The notes under the pieces are model-generated. The model was not told where the DNA came from. It was given only the letters and a program-made list of their open reading frames with translations, and did no database searches. Positions 59,548-64,000 of a stretch of 64,000 nt of DNA are shown here, piece by piece. The position numbers and the translations under genes are program-made. Each line of letters begins with the position of its first letter. Within the stretch, counting starts at the first letter, position 1. Source of the DNA: Eopsaltria australis (Eukaryota; Chordata; Aves; Passeriformes; Petroicidae); contig JAVTVJ010000130.1 in NCBI GenBank assembly GCA_034509425.1, positions 4,395,501-4,459,500 of the forward strand, read 5' to 3'.

Positions 59548-61903
59548 TAAACATGGGATAAAGGCGTATTTCATATGCCCAGGATGTTTTCCAGGTGATG
59601 GGTTTGGACAGTATAAGGGTGTGTTATTTCCATGCCGCCCTTCTTCGAGGTGTAGAAGCAGGAGAAGCCTGTGAGTGGTAAGAAAGTTGCCCAATGCTTC
59701 TGGCTTTTCTACAAGCAACTGCACTTTTATATTTCCCTTCTTTTCCACCCAATGATGGATAGCATTAATTTAGATCTATTTAAGGCGAGTGTGGGAGAAA
59801 CCACAATCTTTGTTGTGGTCACTGCTGTACACAGCGGGGCTGAATGTTTCTCTTGGTTGAGGCCTCAAAGCTGAATCTGGAGAACCCAAAACATCGTGTC
59901 AGCTTTTCAAACCCTTCAAAGAGACAGTGGAATCCTAATTGTTCATAAAACCCGCTATTTATTATTACAATTATGTATTTTCTCCTCATTCGGATGTAAA
60001 GGAAAGGGCATCCCTCGCTTTCTGTGCCTTGAGCTTCTTCACAGCTCCTCCTCCTCCTCCCCCTGATGCTTCTGGTTCAGGCAGTGGTGAAGTTTTTACA
60101 ACCAGCCAACAAATCCCATCCCACTGCTCCAAAACCCCTTAACCTCTCCCCGAAAGCCTGTACTTTCCTACACATGTGGGACCCTCCAGGCCTCGGGGAC
60201 TGTCCCCAGCAAAATTGACTTTCGGGCATCCTTACTGGGAGTCATGGATCTGGCTCTGCCTCTGCTCCTTTCTTCACAGACAAGGGCTGGAGCTGATGAT
60301 TAAATTACAGGCTGTAAATTCAGGGGAAATTATTTTAGCCTCCTAACAGCAGCCGACCCGGACGTTTCCTTACGCCAGTGAGGGCTTGTGGTAGATAAGC
60401 CTTGTCGGTAGACTAAAATTCATTTTAATCGCTTTGGTTTTCCCATTCATGTGGTGTAACCACATCTCTGGTTGTTAATTGTCACCTGCATTATGGGAAC
60501 CACCAAAAATTGTGACCGACATCAGCGCCTGGGTCATTGTGCCTTGCATGTGTGGGGCAGTTTTACCCCAGCAAGTTTGTTTAGGGCTTTCAGCATTTTA
60601 TCGCCAATTGCAAAGGCAGCGCCTGGACGAACCCGTCATAGCAGTTTAATTAATTTTAAAGAGAAAACAGAGTATTTATATATATTAAGTGTTTCTAGCT
60701 ACCATTGCCCCATGTCCCTACCCCAGGGGTGAATGTAAGGCTCCTGAGCTGAGCCCTATGTGTGGCACCATCGTGGTTTGGGATGTAGGAGCGGGTGGAT
60801 TTGGGCTGGATTCATAGCCGCTGCCTGTAAAACACACGAGGGCCTCCATTTTGTGTGCCAGGCTCTCACGTGCGAGTCAAAATGGAGAGCGGCGCGGTTG
60901 AGTTCGGCCTAGAGCGAAGCGTGTGGGCTTGTGTTGCCCGCGATCCCAGTGCCACCACGGTGCATCCAGACCCACGGCGAGACCCAGGAGGGGCGTCCTG
61001 AGCTTGTACATCCATTGGCTCCTCCTGAAGGGTGTTGATCTCTTCTCCATTAATATCCACCCTCCCAGTCCGAGTGCTGTCCCGGTATCACGGCCGAGGC
61101 CAGTACGAAGGCCCCAGGGAGTCGTTCCTCCTTCCCGTGGGTTTCTGCACACATCAGTGCCATTAGATCAACGAGATAAAATCAAGACGGGTTTAATGAC
61201 AAGCTCTTCTGAAAGTTTCCTGGACTTTATTGTTCATAACTTGGACCTGAGTCGGGTTATTTACACATGAGGATTAAAAAGCTGCAAACAACTGTGTGAT
61301 TTTTAGGGGCTGAAAGCAATTAGCATATGTGGGTAGGAGGATACACGGCATGTCTGCGTTCCTTTAAAATATAAATCACAGTTATTTAATTATGCTTGGA
61401 GAGGGCAGATTTAAGGATATACTGCAAAATGCATTACCTATTATACCAACACGATAATCTTATTAACCTTGCTTTCTACTTTTTAATTTTATTGTGCACC
61501 CTGTACAACTCTTATGATATCAAAAATAATTACTTGGAGAATACATGATGTCAGAGGTCCAATATGACATTTATCTTCACAGTGAGGAGACGGCTTTCTT
61601 GTGCATTGCATCGCAGCTCGGGAGGCACTCGGCAGGTCCACACCGGGGAGAAGGAAGCAGGGGTGGGTGTCATCAGATGCTCTTTAATGCACAGAAGTGT
61701 GTTTGCAGATTTGTGTTGTAACTGAGGGATGGCTTGACCAAACTTGAGACAATTCGGCATCCTCAGGCCTTCCCAGATATGTTTTACTTGCTCATGCCAT
61801 ACAAATCCCGTAGGTGAGCCAATATTTCAGGGTGGCTCTATGCATCCAGGCCCTATCCCAGTTGGATCTTCTACTAAACCCTGAATTCTCCATGCCATGC
61901 CTC

Positions 61904-61933
<30 letters not shown>
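61904..61933 (+). repeat. T-tract in intron 2
   Basis: About 30 nt of T with a single C interruption. A further T-run closes the window at 63,979-63,996. Confidence 0.9.
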
Positions 61934-61936
<3 letters not shown>

Positions 61937-62842
61937 TCCATCTCTCCTAATGTTTGAGATGTGTTGATATTTCCCCCTTTATTTTGGGAGGGAATGGGTG
62001 AGGGTGAGGGGAAACAAATGCCATAATAATATCCCTTTTCAGAAGAATATAGTTTAATTTTGTGTGTGCGTGCAGCAGCTGCCATTGGCAAGCTGTCGTC
62101 TTTGTTGCCATGGGCTTTTTTTTTTGGCATGCGTGCCAGAACATGATTGGATGTTTCAGCATGTTCATGTTTTGGGGTGAGATATATCTGTAGTGAAGCA
62201 CAAAATTATCATGAGGTTGGTGGGTGTCCAAAGTGGGGTTATTTGGCCAGGTGAACAGGCTGTGCTGGAGAGGGTCGTGTGAGTGCGGTGCCTGGTGGTT
62301 GTTTGGTCCATGAGAGAAAACTTGGTGGTGCTCTGGATTTTTTGATGATGTAAAAAGGTGGTTTGAAAGTATCACAGCAGGGTGTATCACTGAGGTCTCC
62401 TCCAGCAGGGCACCCTCAGGGTGCAGTGGGAAGCCTCTGGTGTTACCTGGGTGCACTACTCAGTGGGTTTCTCCTCCCATCTCACCCACCTGGTGCATGG
62501 GGAGGTTGTGTCCATCCCAGTCTCTTGCTATGATGGTGGGGAGCTGGGTGGTGGCACAGAGAGGTGCCCACAGGGGTGGAACACACCTTCCACAGGTGTA
62601 AAACCAGCATGGCATTCACCCATGAGAGCTGAGGGTGACAGCACATCCTCCAGACCTGCCACTGTGTCACTGAGCCCTGGCCACAGAGAGGTTGCCAGTG
62701 TTGTTTCTGCTCCTTGGTTTAATCCATTTATCATATCCATAATATGGCCATAGCATCAGTATCTAAATAAAACCTAAACCTGTTCTGCACTATCCTCTGT
62801 GCTGAACATCTCCTTATCCCAGCCACTGTCACCCTGCTTTCA

Positions 62843-62902
62843 GTACGGTTGGACTCTGTATTCTTAAAGATTTTTTCCAACCCAAACGATTCCATCATTC
62901 TA
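62843..62902 (+). mobile_element. CR1 LINE 3'-end scrap, sense
   Basis: TACGGTTGGACTCTGTATTC then TTAAAGATTTTTTCCAACCC and AAACGATTCCATCATTCTAA match the last ~60 nt of CR1 ('ggttggactagatgatctttaaaggtcttttccaacc...atgattctatgattcta'). Only the extreme 3' end survives. The 5' limit is uncertain. Confidence 0.7.
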
Positions 62903-64000
62903 AGTAGCACATGATGGGAAAGCAGAAATGCTCTTCAGTTCAGGAAACCCACCACGCAGGATCATTGTTGGGTGCAAAATGCATTTACAAAGTCGTGAGG
63001 AATATTTCATAGGGAGTCATCTCCTTACAGCTAAACCTTGGAAAGTCCCTGGCAAAGAGAAAGTTTATGGGGCTAATCCAGGCTCTCTGCACAGCCTGCC
63101 GAATGCTTCAGGAGAAACAGGGGGTGAAGAACTAAATGCAAAGTGTTGGGGCACTCCTTCATGCTGTGTTTTCCTGCATCTACCACTTTAATCTTGTGCG
63201 TGAGGGACAGATAATGAGCTGCCTGAGCTGTGTAATACACATTGTGTCTGGTTAAATCACCGTTTTTGTGTTTAAAATACCTTGTAATGCACTGAATGAA
63301 CAGGGACACACTCCTGTAAGGGTATCAAAAGACAAGTTAGATAGTTGCTACATTTGTTGTCAAGATAAACACTCACTTTGAAGATTTTAAAGCAAAAATA
63401 CATTGTCAATCAAATTTCATCCTAAGGGTATTCACTTGAAATTTGTCTGATTTTTTTATCTAATAGGGTTTTAATTTGATATAGAAGAAAACGGCCAAAT
63501 CCCTGAGTGATGCTGGAAACGTAGGGTAAAATTTAAATTTAATTCAGGTTTGGTTGTTTTTGGTTTTTTCTTTTGAGGCCAAGTAGTTTCAAGTAAATCA
63601 GAAGAATGGATTCTTTGTATTGGGATGCTTTTCTCAAGCCTAGCTATTGTTGGGATGCTTTTAGGGAGGATAGCCACTGCAATGCTTTTATTGTGTGGTG
63701 ATGAGGACTTTTCCTGACGCCACAAGGACTTCATTAAAAATAGCCAACAAACCTATTTGCGTTCGGTTTTTGTGTCAAAAAGGGAAAAATAGTTGTTGCT
63801 TATCTAAAAAGTAAATCCTGCATAATTTTATTTAAAAGTTTCACAAGCTGTTTGCCTGGCTGGGGCAGCATCAGCTTCGGTAGCAGCTGAACTCTTGCGG
63901 GCAGAGGTTGGGTGTTTCTGGAAAAGTGGGGAAAAAAACAAGGCAGTCAGTTAAGAGTGAATTTTTGTGGTCAAGATCTTTTTTTTTTTTTTTTTTGCTT

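Overview
This window is vertebrate nuclear DNA, most likely from a bird. The clade call rests mainly on chicken-repeat-1 (CR1) LINEs: a clear 3' end at 8,990-9,337 that finishes in the typical ATTCTATGA-like tail, two short CR1 scraps (42,933-43,015 and 62,843-62,902), and an older, decayed CR1/L3-type copy at 31,570-32,330. There is no prokaryotic-style gene packing, no operon, no CRISPR array and no sign of an unusual defence or mobile system. Nearly all long open frames are chance frames in GC-rich or low-complexity DNA.

The only protein-coding gene I can support is the 5' part of NFIA (nuclear factor I A), on the + strand. Coding exon 1 (47,889-47,915) encodes MYSPLCLTQ and ends at a GTAAGC donor. 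Coding exon 2 (53,415-53,946, 532 nt) encodes residues 10-186, which is almost the whole DNA-binding domain, and ends at a GTAAGT donor. The remaining exons lie beyond the right edge, so 53,947-64,000 is the start of a large intron 2.

Layout: 1-35 kb is AT-rich, gene-free DNA with old MIR-like SINEs and CR1 copies. From 35.4 to 48.7 kb the base composition changes to a chain of CpG islands (about 35.4, 37.7-38.6, 44.6-45.6, 45.7-46.3 and 47.2-48.7 kb), separated by AT-rich gaps. The last island holds the 5' UTR and first coding exon. A compact block with two CCAAT boxes, a GC box and a perfect CRE lies at 46,017-46,063, 1.8 kb upstream of the start codon. CTCF-like motifs occur at 34.2 kb (minus), 35.5 kb (plus) and 46.6 kb (plus), suggesting a domain edge where the gene-poor flank meets the NFIA promoter region. 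Introns 1 and 2 carry long T-tracts, other simple repeats and several candidate regulatory blocks.

What ties the region together is the regulation of one developmental transcription factor: flanking gene-poor DNA, a multi-island promoter domain, and introns likely to contain enhancers. Conservation, CTCF occupancy and transcript starts cannot be measured from the sequence alone, so these statements are inferences from motifs.
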